64,000 nucleotides of DNA from JAXMCI01 sp046349435. Lineage in GTDB: Bacteria > Pseudomonadota > Alphaproteobacteria > Dongiales > Dongiaceae. The notes below the pieces were generated by a model. That model was not told the DNA's origin, ran no database searches, and saw nothing but the letters and a program-made list of their open reading frames with translations. The stretch covers positions 62,001 to 126,000 of the forward strand of contig JAXMCI010000003.1 of the NCBI GenBank assembly GCA_046349435.1, given 5' to 3'. A program made the position numbers and the translations under genes. Positions within the stretch are counted from its first letter, which is position 1. The number at the start of each line of letters is the position of its first letter. Positions 1-8,089 of this stretch are shown in pieces.

Positions 1-140
1 ACGACATGCAGTTCATCCGCCAGATCGCGACGCGCGTCACCGTCTTCCACCAGGGCCAGATCCTGGTCGAGGAGTCCTTCGACAGCATCATGCGCGACCC
101 GCGGGTCCGCGACGTCTATCTCGGCCGCCATGCCGCCTAA
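1..140 (+). CDS. Urea/amide-type ABC transporter ATP-binding protein, C-terminal fragment (UrtD/LivG-like)
   Basis: Only the last 45 residues are in the window, read from base 3 to the TAA at 138-140; the gene starts upstream. The piece begins D-M-Q-F-I, the segment just after the H-loop of ABC ATPases, and ends with V-R-D-V-Y-L-G-R, a tail typical of UrtD-type ATPases of urea/amide transporters. It is followed on the same strand by a UrtE-like ATPase, the normal D-E order, with 147 bases between them that hold a double-hairpin repeat. It would energise cytoplasmic-side uptake of urea, short amides or branched-chain amino acids. The substrate cannot be decided from this fragment. Confidence 0.8.
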   Translation, partial: DMQFIRQIATRVTVFHQGQILVEESFDSIMRDPRVRDVYLGRHAA

Positions 141-166
141 GCAGGGATTGAGGCCGCCCCCCTTTG

Positions 167-239
167 TCATGCCCGGGCCTGACCCGGGCATCCAGATTGC
201 GGCCGCCATGGATTGCCAGGTCAAGCCCGGCAATGACAA
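167..239. repeat. Double-hairpin intergenic repeat, copy A
   Basis: Two hairpins in tandem: arms ATGCCCGGG/CCCGGGCAT, then about 20 bases, then a second hairpin of the ATTGCCGGG/CCCGGCAAT type (one mismatch here). The loops are near reverse complements of each other. It sits between the two ATPase genes of the first ABC operon, so it may influence downstream expression or mRNA stability. Five related copies occur in this window. Confidence 0.85.
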
Positions 240-287
240 GAATGAGCGCAGGCGGCGGCCCCCATTGAGCGCGCCCCGCGATCCCCG

Positions 288-989
288 ATGCTGAGCGTCA
301 CCGACCTCGTCGCCGGCTATGGCCGGATCCAGGTGCTGAACGGCATCGCGCTGGAGGTCGCCGAGCGCGAGTTCGTCGGCGTGCTCGGCCATAACGGCAT
401 GGGCAAGACGACCTTGCTCAAGGCGCTGATCGGCCAGCTGCGCGCCAGCGGCGGCCGGATCGCGCTCGACGGCGCCGACATCACCGGCGAGCGGCCGCAC
501 CGCCGGGCGCGGCGCGGCATCGGCTACGTGCCGCAGGGTCGCGGCATCTTCCCGGCGCTCAGCGTGCGCGACAACCTGCGCATGGGCGTCACGGGCGGGG
601 TGCGCGAGGCCGAGATCGTCGAGGAGATGCTGGCCGAGTTCCCGCGCCTCAAGCCGCTGCTCGACCGGCCGGGCGGCGCGCTCTCCGGCGGCGAGCAGCA
701 GCTGCTGGCGCTGGCCCGCTGCCTCTGCGGGGGCCCGCGCCTGCTGCTGCTCGACGAGCCGACCGAGGGCATCCAGCCCTCGATCATCGAGGAGATCGTC
801 GAGCGGCTGCGCGCGCTGCGCGCGCGGCGCGGCCTGACCATCGTGCTGGTCGAGCAGAACCTCGACTTCATCCGCGCGCTGTCCGAGCGCGTGCTGATCA
901 TCCAGAAGGGCCGCATCACCCGGGCGCTGACCGCCGAGCACCTCGCCGACCCCGACCTGGTGCACGAGTTCGTCGGCGTCGGCAGCTGA
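288..989 (+). CDS. Urea/amide or branched-chain amino acid ABC transporter ATP-binding protein (UrtE/LivF-like)
   Basis: The 233-residue product has a full nucleotide-binding domain: Walker A GHNGMGKTT near residue 35, signature LSGGEQQ near 133, Walker B LLLLDEPTEG near 152, and a switch segment VLVEQN where the H-loop His is replaced by Gln, as is usual in LivF/UrtE. The stretch IGYVPQGRGIFPALSV is typical of UrtE. It would pair with the UrtD-like protein ending at 140 on the cytoplasmic face of a permease complex encoded upstream. The following genes (ABM-fold protein, amidase) suggest an amide-related substrate, but that is inference. ATG at 288 is used; no strong Shine-Dalgarno is seen, and the upstream spacer is occupied by a repeat. 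Confidence 0.85.
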   Translation: MLSVTDLVAGYGRIQVLNGIALEVAEREFVGVLGHNGMGKTTLLKALIGQLRASGGRIALDGADITGERPHRRARRGIGYVPQGRGIFPALSVRDNLRMGVTGGVREAEIVEEMLAEFPRLKPLLDRPGGALSGGEQQLLALARCLCGGPRLLLLDEPTEGIQPSIIEEIVERLRALRARRGLTIVLVEQNLDFIRALSERVLIIQKGRITRALTAEHLADPDLVHEFVGVGS

Positions 990-1003
990 AGGGAGAGGAC
1001 GCC

Positions 1004-1306
1004 ATGATGACCATCACCGCGCTGCTCCGCGCCAGGCCCGGCAAGGAGGCGGCGTTGCGCGACCTGCTGCTCGAGGTCGCGGCCGACGTCGCCGCCAACG
1101 AGCCGGGGACCATCGGCTACGTGGTCAGCCAGTCGGCCGACGACCCGCGGCTGCTGATCACCCACGAGCGCTTCGTCGACCGCGCCGCGATGGACCGGCA
1201 CAACGGCTCGGCGATGGTCGCCAAGGCGATCGCCCGGCTGCCCGAGCTGCTCGCCGAGCCGATCGCGCTCTACACCGCCAACGAGCTCTCCGGGCTCGCC
1301 CGCTAG
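1004..1306 (+). CDS. Antibiotic biosynthesis monooxygenase (ABM) domain protein
   Basis: A 100-residue protein with the ABM/YgiN-like dimeric alpha-beta barrel pattern: an initial strand ITALLRARPGKEA, a helix, a G-T-I-G-Y strand, then H-E-R-F and a C-terminal strand before a short tail. Members are small cofactor-independent monooxygenases or heme/quinone-handling proteins. A good Shine-Dalgarno (GGGAGAGG) precedes ATG 1004; an alternative ATG lies three bases later. It is 14 bases after the UrtE-like gene and 32 before the amidase, so it is probably co-transcribed. Its substrate is unknown. Confidence 0.75.
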   Translation: MMTITALLRARPGKEAALRDLLLEVAADVAANEPGTIGYVVSQSADDPRLLITHERFVDRAAMDRHNGSAMVAKAIARLPELLAEPIALYTANELSGLAR

Positions 1307-1338
1307 AGACTGCCCAAAACAGGACCGGGAGGACGATC

Positions 1339-2858
1339 ATGGCCGTCAAGGGACCCACCACCGCGCAGCTCGCCGGCATCGCCGCCGATCTCGGGCTCAA
1401 CCTGAGCGACGAGGAGGTGCGCTTCTTCGCCGATTCGATGGCCGGCACGGTGTCGGTCTACCGCCTGATCGACGCGCTGCCCGACTACCTGCCGGAGGTC
1501 AAGTATCCGCGGGCCGGCGGCCATCGCCCCGGGCCGGCGGAGAACCCGCTCAACGCCTGGGCCTGGAAGGCCTCGATCCGCGGCGCCGCCGCCGGCCCGC
1601 TCGCCGGGCGCACCGTGGTCATCAAGGACAATGTCTGCGTCGCCGGCCTGCCGATGATGAACGGCTCCTCGACGCTCGAGGGCTACGTTCCCAACATCGA
1701 CGCCACCATCGTCACCCGCATCCTCGATGCCGGCGGCGAGATCGTCGGCAAGGCGACCTGCGAGTGCTTCTGCCTGTCGGGCGGCAGCCACACCAGCGAC
1801 CCGCTGCCGGTGCGCAACCCGCGGCGGCCGACCCACTCGGCCGGCGGCTCCTCCTCGGGCAGCGCCGCGCTGGTCGCCGCCGGCGAGGTCGACATGGCGA
1901 TCGGCGGCGACCAGGGCGGCTCGATCCGCATCCCGGCGGCCTTCAGCGGCACCTGCGGCATGAAGCCGACGCACGGGCTGGTGCCCTATACCGGCGTCAT
2001 GCCGATCGAGGCGACCATCGACCATACCGGGCCGATCACCGCCAACGTCGCCGACAGCGCCCTGCTGCTCGAGGTCATCGCCGGCGCCGACGGGCTCGAT
2101 CCGCGGCAGCACGACGTGCGCACCGCGCCTTCCCATCGGGTGAGGCGCTCGGGCAGGGGGTGAAGGGGCTGCGCATCGGCGTCGTGACCGAGGGCTTCGG
2201 CCACGCCAACTCGGAGGAGGACGTCGACGCCAAGGTGCGCGCCGCCGCCCACCGGCTGGCCGGGCTCGGCGCCAAGGTCAGCGAGGTCTCGGTGCCGATG
2301 CACCGCATCGGCGCGGCGATCTGGACGCCGATCGCGCTCGAGGGGCTGCAGTGGCAGATGATGCGCGGCAACGGGCTCGGCATGAACTGGAAGGGGCTCT
2401 ACGCCACCAGCCTGCTCGACGCCCATGCCAACTGGCGCAGCCGGGCCGACGAGCTGTCGCTGTCGCTGAAGATCTCGATGCTGACCGGCGAGTACTTCAT
2501 CCGCCAGTATCGCGGCCACTTCTACGCCAAGTGCCAGAACCTGTCGCGCCAGCTATGCGCCGCCTACGACGCGGCGTTCGCCGAGCACGACCTGCTGCTG
2601 ATGCCGACCCTGCCGATGAAGGCGACGCCGCTGCCCGAGCATGGCGCGCCGGGCGCCGAGATCCTGCAGCGCGCCTTCGAGATGCTGCCCAACACCGCGC
2701 CCTTCGACGTCACCGGCCATCCGGCGATGAGCGTGCCCTGCGGCCTGGGCGACGGGCTGCCGATCGGCATGATGCTGGTCGGCCGGCACTGGGAGGAGGC
2801 GACCATCTACCGCGCCGCCGCCGCCTTCGAGGGTGCCGCCGACTGGACGAAGCTCTAG
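1339..2858 (+). pseudogene. Amidase (amidase signature family), disrupted by a frameshift
   Basis: The first reading frame (1339 to about 2140) carries the family core: catalytic Lys in VIKDN near residue 97, the Gly/Ser signature AGGSSSGSAALVAAG and GGDQGGSIRIP with the Ser-cisSer-Lys triad. It then meets TGA at 2161-2163. The remainder (EALGQGVKGLRIG to DWTKL) continues in another frame to 2858. Adding one base near 2125-2145 would restore 507 codons, matching the intact 507-residue paralogue at 4798-6321, with which it aligns end to end. Shine-Dalgarno GGGAGG precedes ATG 1339. Either a real loss-of-function deletion or a one-base assembly error. If restored, it would hydrolyse a small amide, possibly one delivered by the upstream ABC system. 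Confidence 0.85.
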
Positions 2859-2904
2859 GCGGGAAGGAGGCCGGCGACACGGCGCCGGCCTCTCCCTCTT
2901 CCCT

Positions 2905-2998
2905 GTCATGCCCGGGCTTGACCAGGCTCGACCCGGCATCCAGCTTGCGGCGTCCCTGGATTGCCGGGTCAAGCCCAGGGTCAAGCCCGGCAATGACA
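2905..2998. repeat. Double-hairpin intergenic repeat, copy B
   Basis: Same two-hairpin plan as copy A, with both loops expanded: the first contains an extra CCAGGCTCGA-type insert and the second repeats GGGTCAAGCCC. It lies within the 330-base gene-free stretch 2859-3188, which holds this copy, a 14-base direct repeat and copy C, and nothing else I can identify. Confidence 0.8.
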
Positions 2999-3031
2999 TG
3001 CAACGGGACGCGCGGTGCGACAAACGACGTC

Positions 3032-3059
3032 TTGCTTGTGACGCATTGCTTGTGACGCA
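3032..3059. repeat. 14-base direct repeat, two perfect units
   Basis: TTGCTTGTGACGCA occurs twice back to back. It lies between double-hairpin copies B and C and has no coding context. Confidence 0.8.
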
Positions 3060-3075
3060 TCGCCACCGCCCCGTT

Positions 3076-3177
3076 CTTGTCATGCCCGGGCTTGTCATGC
3101 CCGTTCTTGTCATGCCCGGGCTTGACCCGGGCATCCAGCTTGCGGCGCCGGAGACCGGGTCACGCCCGGCAGCGACA
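3076..3177. repeat. Double-hairpin intergenic repeat, copy C, with a partially triplicated first arm
   Basis: CTTGTCATGCCCGGG appears at 3076-3090 and 3106-3120, with a near copy (ending GTT) between them, giving three 15-base units. The third runs into a normal first hairpin. The second arm is degenerate (ACCGGGTCACGCCCGG). It looks like slippage or partial duplication of the repeat edge. Confidence 0.75.
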
Positions 3178-3188
3178 GGGAGATTGGA

Positions 3189-4793
3189 ATGACGATGCCG
3201 GCGACCGCCGCGCGACGGCCTCGGCTGGGTCGTCGCGCTGCTCCGGCTCTCCGTCCCGGTCGGGTTCGGGTTCCTCTCGCTGGCGCTCGGCCAGGACGCC
3301 AATTTCGACCTGCGCAACTACCATTGGTACAACCCGTTCGCGCTGCTGAACGGCCGGCACGGGCTCGACCCTCAACGCCGCCGGCTTCGCAGACCTTCTT
3401 CTCGCCGGCGGCCGACCTTCCCTGGTACCTGCTGGGGCAGGTCGCGTCTGCCCGCCTGCTCGGGTTCGTCATCGGCGCGGTGCACGGCGTCAACCTGCTG
3501 CTGCTCAGCGCCATCGCCCGCCGCCTGCTGCCGGTCGAGCGGCCCGCCGTCCGCTGGCTGGCGGCGCTCGCCCTGGCCGCCCTCGGCATGGCCAGCGCGG
3601 CGGCGGTCAGCGAGATCGGCACGGTGATGAACGACCTGCTCGTCTCGCTGGGCGCGCTGGGCAGCCTGCTGCTGGTGCTGCGCGCCTGGCCGGTGCTGGC
3701 CGCGGGGGCGCCGGGGGCGGCCCGGCGCGCCGCCTGGGCCGGCGCGCCGGTCGGGCTGGCGGTCGGCGCCAAGCTGGTCGCGGCACCCTATGGGGTCGCC
3801 GTGGTGGCCGCCTTCGCCGCCCTGCCCGGGCCGTGGCGGCGGCGGGCCGGGCTGGCGCTCTGCTGCGCCGCCGGCGCGGCGGTCCCGGCGCTGCTGCTGC
3901 TCGGCCCCTGGGGCTGGTACAGCTGGGTCCATACCGGCAACCCGGTCTATCCCTTCTTCAACGACCTGTTCCAGGCCCCGGGCCTCGGGCCGGGCGGCCA
4001 TCGCGACCTGCGCTGGGTTCCCCACGCGCTCGGCGAGTGGCTGGTCTGGCCGATCGTCGTCGCGCTCGATCCCGCGCGCTTCTCCGAGATCCCGCTGCGC
4101 GACCTGCGGCTGGCGCTGGCCTACCTGCTGCTGCCGGCGCTGCTGCTGGCCCGCCTCGCCTGGCCGCGGCGTCCCGCGCTGCGGCCGGGAGCGGGCTATC
4201 TCTTCCTGCTGATGGCGGTCGGCTACCTCTGCTGGCTGCTGGTCTTCTCCTATGTCCGCTATGCCATCCCGCTCGACATGCTGGCGCCGCTGGCGCTGGC
4301 CCTGGCGCTGCTCGCCCTGCCGCTGCCCCGGCCGGCGGCCTGGGCGGGCATCGCCGCGCTGGCCGTGCTGCTGGTCGCGACCACGCGCTATGTCGACTGG
4401 GGCCGGATGCCCTGGACCGCGCGCTTCATCGAGGCGAAGGCGCCGCCGCTCGCCCGGCCCGGCGACAGCATCGTGCTGCTGGTGGGCGGCCCGGGCGGGC
4501 TGGTCATCCCGAGCTTCCCGCCGGCCGTGCCGTTCCTCAAGCTGGAGCCGCCGCCCGGCATCGGCTGGCACGGCGACACGCCGTGGCGCCGGCTGATCCG
4601 CGCGCGGCTGGCGGCGCGGCCCGGGGCGGACCTCTACCTGCTGACCTCGCCCGACGCGGCGGGGCCGGCGGCGGAGCTGCTGCCGGAATACGGGCTGGCG
4701 CCCGGCCCGGCGGCCGCGTGCCGGCCGGTCTGGAGCAACATCGGCGGCGACTGGCTCCGCCTCTGCCCGCTCGAGCGCCGGCCCGCCGGCTGA
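3189..4793 (+). pseudogene. Polytopic membrane protein (glycosyltransferase-like) with a frame-displaced N-terminus
   Basis: From about 3390 to the stop at 4793 the frame encodes a hydrophobic protein with roughly eight or nine membrane segments and a C-terminal soluble tail, resembling uncharacterised polytopic membrane proteins of glycosyltransferase-like architecture. The first 65 codons of the same frame are Arg/Pro-rich and unlike protein. The +1 frame of 3211-3370 instead gives a convincing membrane helix (GWVVALLRLSVPVGFGFL) followed by NFDLRNYHWYNPFALLNGR. So the natural protein seems to change frame near 3212 and back near 3370-3390: two compensating indels, real or from sequencing. 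The overall 534-codon length is unaffected. It converges with the amidase at 4798, four bases away. Function unknown. Confidence 0.55.
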
Positions 4794-4797
4794 GCCC

Positions 4798-6321
4798 CTA
4801 CCAGCTCTTCCAGTCGCCGAGCGCCTCGAAGGCGGCCGCCGCGCGGATCACCGTCGCCTCCTCGAAGTGCCGGCCGACCAGCATCATGCCGATCGGCAGC
4901 CCGTCGACCATGCCGCAGGGCACGGTGAAGGCGGGATGGCCGGAGACGTCGAACGGGCAGGTGTTGTGCTGCATGTTGAGGGCGGCATCGACCCATTCCT
5001 CGCGCGGCGCGTCGGGCGCCGGGATGCGGGTGGCGGGGAAGGGGATGGTCGGCATCGCCAGGATGTCGCAGCTCTCCAGCGCGGTGTCGTAGGCGGCCTT
5101 CACCACCGGCTTCAGGTTCTGCCCCTTGGCGTGGTAGCGGCCGTGATAGCCGCGGTTGAGGTACTCGCCCAGCAGCAGCACCAGCTTGCAGGTGTCGGAG
5201 AGGTCGTCCGGGCGCGAGCGCCAGCCGCGCGCGAAGGCGTCGATCAGCGAGGTGGTGTAGTAGCCGTTCCAGTTGCTGCCCTGGCCGTTGCCCTTGATCA
5301 TCATCTCGGCGGCGCCCTCGACGATCACCGCGGTCCAGACATGCGGCGCGTCGAGATGCATCGGCACCGAGACCTCGGCGACGCTGGCGCCGAGCGCCGT
5401 GAAGCGGTCGATGGCCGCCCGCACCTTGCGGTCGGTGGTGGGATCGCTGGGCGGATGGCCGAAGCCCTCCTTCATCACGCCGATCCTGAGGCCGCGCACG
5501 CCGCCGCCGAGCGCCCCCATGTAGTCGCCGGTCCGCGCGATGGTGGTGCGCGGGTCGTGCGGATCGGGCCCGGCGATCGCGGTCAGCAGCCGCGCCACGT
5601 CCTCGGTGCTGGCGCAGATCGGGCCGCAATGGTCGATCGCGTAGGCGATCGGCATGGCGCCGGTCAGCGGCACCAGCCCCCAGGTCGGCTTCAGCCCGTA
5701 GACGCCGCACCAGCAGGAGGGGGTGCGGATCGAGCCGCCCTGGTCGCCGCCGAGCGCCATCGGCACCACGCCGGCGGCGACCAGCGCGGCGCTGCCGCCC
5801 GACGAGCCGCCGGCCGAATGGGCGGGGTTGTGCGGATTGCGGATCGGCCCGGTGACGCAGGTGTGGCTGCCGGCCGAGAAGCAGAGATCCTCGCAGGCCG
5901 CCTTGCCGGCGACGATGCCGCCGGCCGCCAGCACGCGGCTCACCACCGTGGCGTCGACGTCGGGGACGTAGCCCTCGAGCACCCGGCTGCCGTTCATCAT
6001 CGGCACGCCGGCGACGCAGATATTGTCCTTCACCGCCACCTGCTTGCCGGCCAGCACGCCCGACGCCGCGCCGCGGATCTCGCATTTCCAGTACCAGGCG
6101 TTGTGCGGGTTCTCCGCCGGCCCGGGGCGGTAGCCGGCGGTGCGCGGGAACGTCACCGGCGGCTTCGGCTCGATCAGCTCGTCGAGCCGGGCATAGGAGG
6201 CGAGCGGCCCCTGCATGATGCCGAGATAGGAGGCGGCGTCCTCCGCCGTCATGTGCATGCCGAAGGAGTCGGCGAGCGCCTGGATCTGCTCGACCGACGG
6301 CGCCTTCACGGAGATGGTCAT
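4798..6321 (-). CDS. Amidase (amidase signature family), intact paralogue
   Basis: The 507-residue enzyme contains the catalytic Lys in VKDNI, the signature AGGSSGGSAALVAAG and GGDQGGSIRTPS supplying the Ser-cisSer-Lys triad, and the usual C-terminal DVSGHPAFTVPCG and GLPIGMMLVGRHFEEA motifs. It hydrolyses a carboxamide to acid and ammonia in the cytoplasm; the substrate is not evident. It is closely similar along its whole length to the broken amidase at 1339-2858, pointing to duplication. On the minus strand it follows the surface-sugar operon by 74 bases and could be its last gene, although the function is unrelated. ATG 6321 is preceded by GGGAGGAAGC. Confidence 0.9.
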   Translation of the reverse strand: MTISVKAPSVEQIQALADSFGMHMTAEDAASYLGIMQGPLASYARLDELIEPKPPVTFPRTAGYRPGPAENPHNAWYWKCEIRGAASGVLAGKQVAVKDNICVAGVPMMNGSRVLEGYVPDVDATVVSRVLAAGGIVAGKAACEDLCFSAGSHTCVTGPIRNPHNPAHSAGGSSGGSAALVAAGVVPMALGGDQGGSIRTPSCWCGVYGLKPTWGLVPLTGAMPIAYAIDHCGPICASTEDVARLLTAIAGPDPHDPRTTIARTGDYMGALGGGVRGLRIGVMKEGFGHPPSDPTTDRKVRAAIDRFTALGASVAEVSVPMHLDAPHVWTAVIVEGAAEMMIKGNGQGSNWNGYYTTSLIDAFARGWRSRPDDLSDTCKLVLLLGEYLNRGYHGRYHAKGQNLKPVVKAAYDTALESCDILAMPTIPFPATRIPAPDAPREEWVDAALNMQHNTCPFDVSGHPAFTVPCGMVDGLPIGMMLVGRHFEEATVIRAAAAFEALGDWKSW

Positions 6322-6395
6322 CGCTGCTTCCTCCCTGATCTCGCGGGCCGGCGCATCTTGCCCGCGGCCGGGTCCGGAGAGAAGCCTCCGTCCGA

Positions 6396-6821
6396 TCAGC
6401 CCGGCGGGCGCCGGAGCTCGATCAGCTCATCCTCCAGGTCGGCCAGGCGGTGGCCGATCGCCCGCAGGTCGCCGCCGGCCACGCCCCAGATCTCGACCGT
6501 CCGGGCGAGCTCCGCCTGGGCCGCGCGCAGCGCCGCGACCTCGTCCGCCAGGCGCTCGAGGCGCGCGGCGAGGGGGTCCAGGCGGCCGGCGGTCTCGTCG
6601 ATGCGCGCCGGCAGCGGCGCGAGACGGTCCGCCGTCTCGGCGATCCCGCGCGCCAGCATGGCGAGCTGCTCGGCCGTCTCGGCCGGCGGCCGGGTGGCCA
6701 CCGCAAGCAGATAGGGGCGCATCAGCGGGAACAGCAGGGCCCGCAGCGGCCCGACCAGCCAGCGATGGCGGGTGGCATGCTCGCCGGCCGCGCGCAGCCG
6801 GTCGATCTCGTCCTTCAGCAT
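6396..6821 (-). CDS. Small coiled-coil protein of the surface-sugar operon
   Basis: A 141-residue protein with no family I recognise. Residues 1-20 are charged (LKDEIDRLRAAGEHATRHR), then a short hydrophobic stretch around RALLFPLMRPYLLAVA could dip into or lie on a membrane. After that, a long alanine/leucine/arginine-rich heptad region runs to the end with repeated ARL/RLAPL/RLDPL spacing, as in a coiled coil. It starts inside the stop of the sugar dehydrogenase gene (ATGCTGA, 7-base overlap), so it is translationally coupled to it. A scaffolding or length-control role in polysaccharide assembly is possible but is inference. Confidence 0.7.
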   Translation of the reverse strand: MLKDEIDRLRAAGEHATRHRWLVGPLRALLFPLMRPYLLAVATRPPAETAEQLAMLARGIAETADRLAPLPARIDETAGRLDPLAARLERLADEVAALRAAQAELARTVEIWGVAGGDLRAIGHRLADLEDELIELRRPPG

Positions 6822-8089
6822 GGCTCCTCTCCGCGGGCGGGCCGCCCTGACAAGAGTCCCTCCAGCGTCGCCGCCGGCCTGCCGGCGAGGTCCCGGCGAT
6901 AGGCCTGGTCGCGGTTGCCGAGCACAACGAAGGTCGCGCCGTCCAGCGCCGCGGCGGCGTCGTCCTGCAGCAGTGCGGCCAGCGGGCCGAGGCGGCCCGC
7001 CGCCGGGCCGCGCCGCAGCAGCCGGTCGTACAGCCGGACCCGGCAGCCCTGCGCCTGCAGCGCCGCGGCCAGCGCCAGGGCCGGGCTGTCGCGCAGATCG
7101 TCGGTGCCCGTCTTGACGGCGAGGCCGAGGATGGCCACGGCGCCATGCCCGGCGCCGGCGATCGCCGCGGTCAGCCGCTCGAGATGCCGGCGGTTGCTCG
7201 GCAGGATGCCGGCGAGCACCGGCAGCTCGAGGCCCCGCCGCTCGGCCAGCCGGCCCAGCGTCCGCAGGTCCTTGCCGAGGCAGGCGCCGCCGAACGGCAG
7301 GCCGGGCTCGAGATAGGCGGCCGAGAGGTTGAGGCGCCGGTCCTGCCGGAGCAGGGCCATCACCGCCAGGCCGTCGACGCCCTCCGCCGCGCACCAGCCG
7401 GCGACCTCGTTGGCGAAGGCCACCTTCAGGGCGTGCCAGGCGTTGTCGGCATATTTGACGGCCTCCGCGATCTCGATCGTGGTGATCGCCGGCGGCGGGT
7501 CGTCGCCGGCATAGAGGGCTGCCACGGCGTCGCCGCTGGCCGCGTCGCGGCAGCCGACGACGCGGCGCTCCGCGGCGCGGAAATCGGCCAGCGCGCTGCC
7601 CTCGCGCAGGAACTCCGGATGGACGGCGACCCCGAGGCCGGCGCCGAGGCGGCGGCCGCTCTCCTGCTCGAGCAGCGGGACGACCAGTGAGCGCGTCGTG
7701 CCGGGCGGCACCGTGGAGCGGACGACCACGGTGTGGCGCGGGCCGTCCCGCCGCAGCGCGCGGCCGACCGCCCGGCAGGCCTCGGCCAGCGCCGCGTGGT
7801 CCGGCGTTCCGTCCGCCGCGGCCGGCGTGGCGACGCAGATCAGCGACAGGTCGCTGGCGGCCACCGCGGCGGCGAGGTCGTCGCCGGCGGTGAGCCGGCC
7901 GGCGGCGATGCCGGCCGCCACCAGCTCGTCGAGCCCGGGCTCGTGGACCGGCGCCCGGCCGGCGGCCAGGGCACCGGCCCGCCCGGCATCCCGGTCGATG
8001 CCGACCACCGCGTGCCCGGCGGCGGCGAGGCAGGCAGCCGAGACGCTGCCCACCGGCCCGAGCCCGACGACGGCGATGCGCGCGGTCAT
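6815..8089 (-). CDS. Nucleotide-sugar dehydrogenase (UDP-glucose/GDP-mannose 6-dehydrogenase family)
   Basis: The 424-residue protein begins with an NAD-binding Rossmann motif (VVGLGPVGSVSAACLAAAGH), has the central VHPEFLREGSAL and KYADNAWHALKVAFANE segments, and the catalytic cysteine in PFGGACLGKDLRTL near residue 262. The C-terminal NAD-sugar domain carries LGLAVKTGTDDLRDSPAL. It oxidises the C6 hydroxyl of an NDP-hexose to a carboxylate in two NAD-dependent steps, giving uronic acid donors for cell-surface glycans. ATG 8089 overlaps the stop of the preceding glycosyltransferase (ATGA). The exact substrate (UDP-Glc or GDP-Man) cannot be told from motifs alone; the GGAC rather than GGSC context is somewhat unusual. 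Confidence 0.88.
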   Translation of the reverse strand: MTARIAVVGLGPVGSVSAACLAAAGHAVVGIDRDAGRAGALAAGRAPVHEPGLDELVAAGIAAGRLTAGDDLAAAVAASDLSLICVATPAAADGTPDHAALAEACRAVGRALRRDGPRHTVVVRSTVPPGTTRSLVVPLLEQESGRRLGAGLGVAVHPEFLREGSALADFRAAERRVVGCRDAASGDAVAALYAGDDPPPAITTIEIAEAVKYADNAWHALKVAFANEVAGWCAAEGVDGLAVMALLRQDRRLNLSAAYLEPGLPFGGACLGKDLRTLGRLAERRGLELPVLAGILPSNRRHLERLTAAIAGAGHGAVAILGLAVKTGTDDLRDSPALALAAALQAQGCRVRLYDRLLRRGPAAGRLGPLAALLQDDAAAALDGATFVVLGNRDQAYRRDLAGRPAATLEGLLSGRPARGEEPC

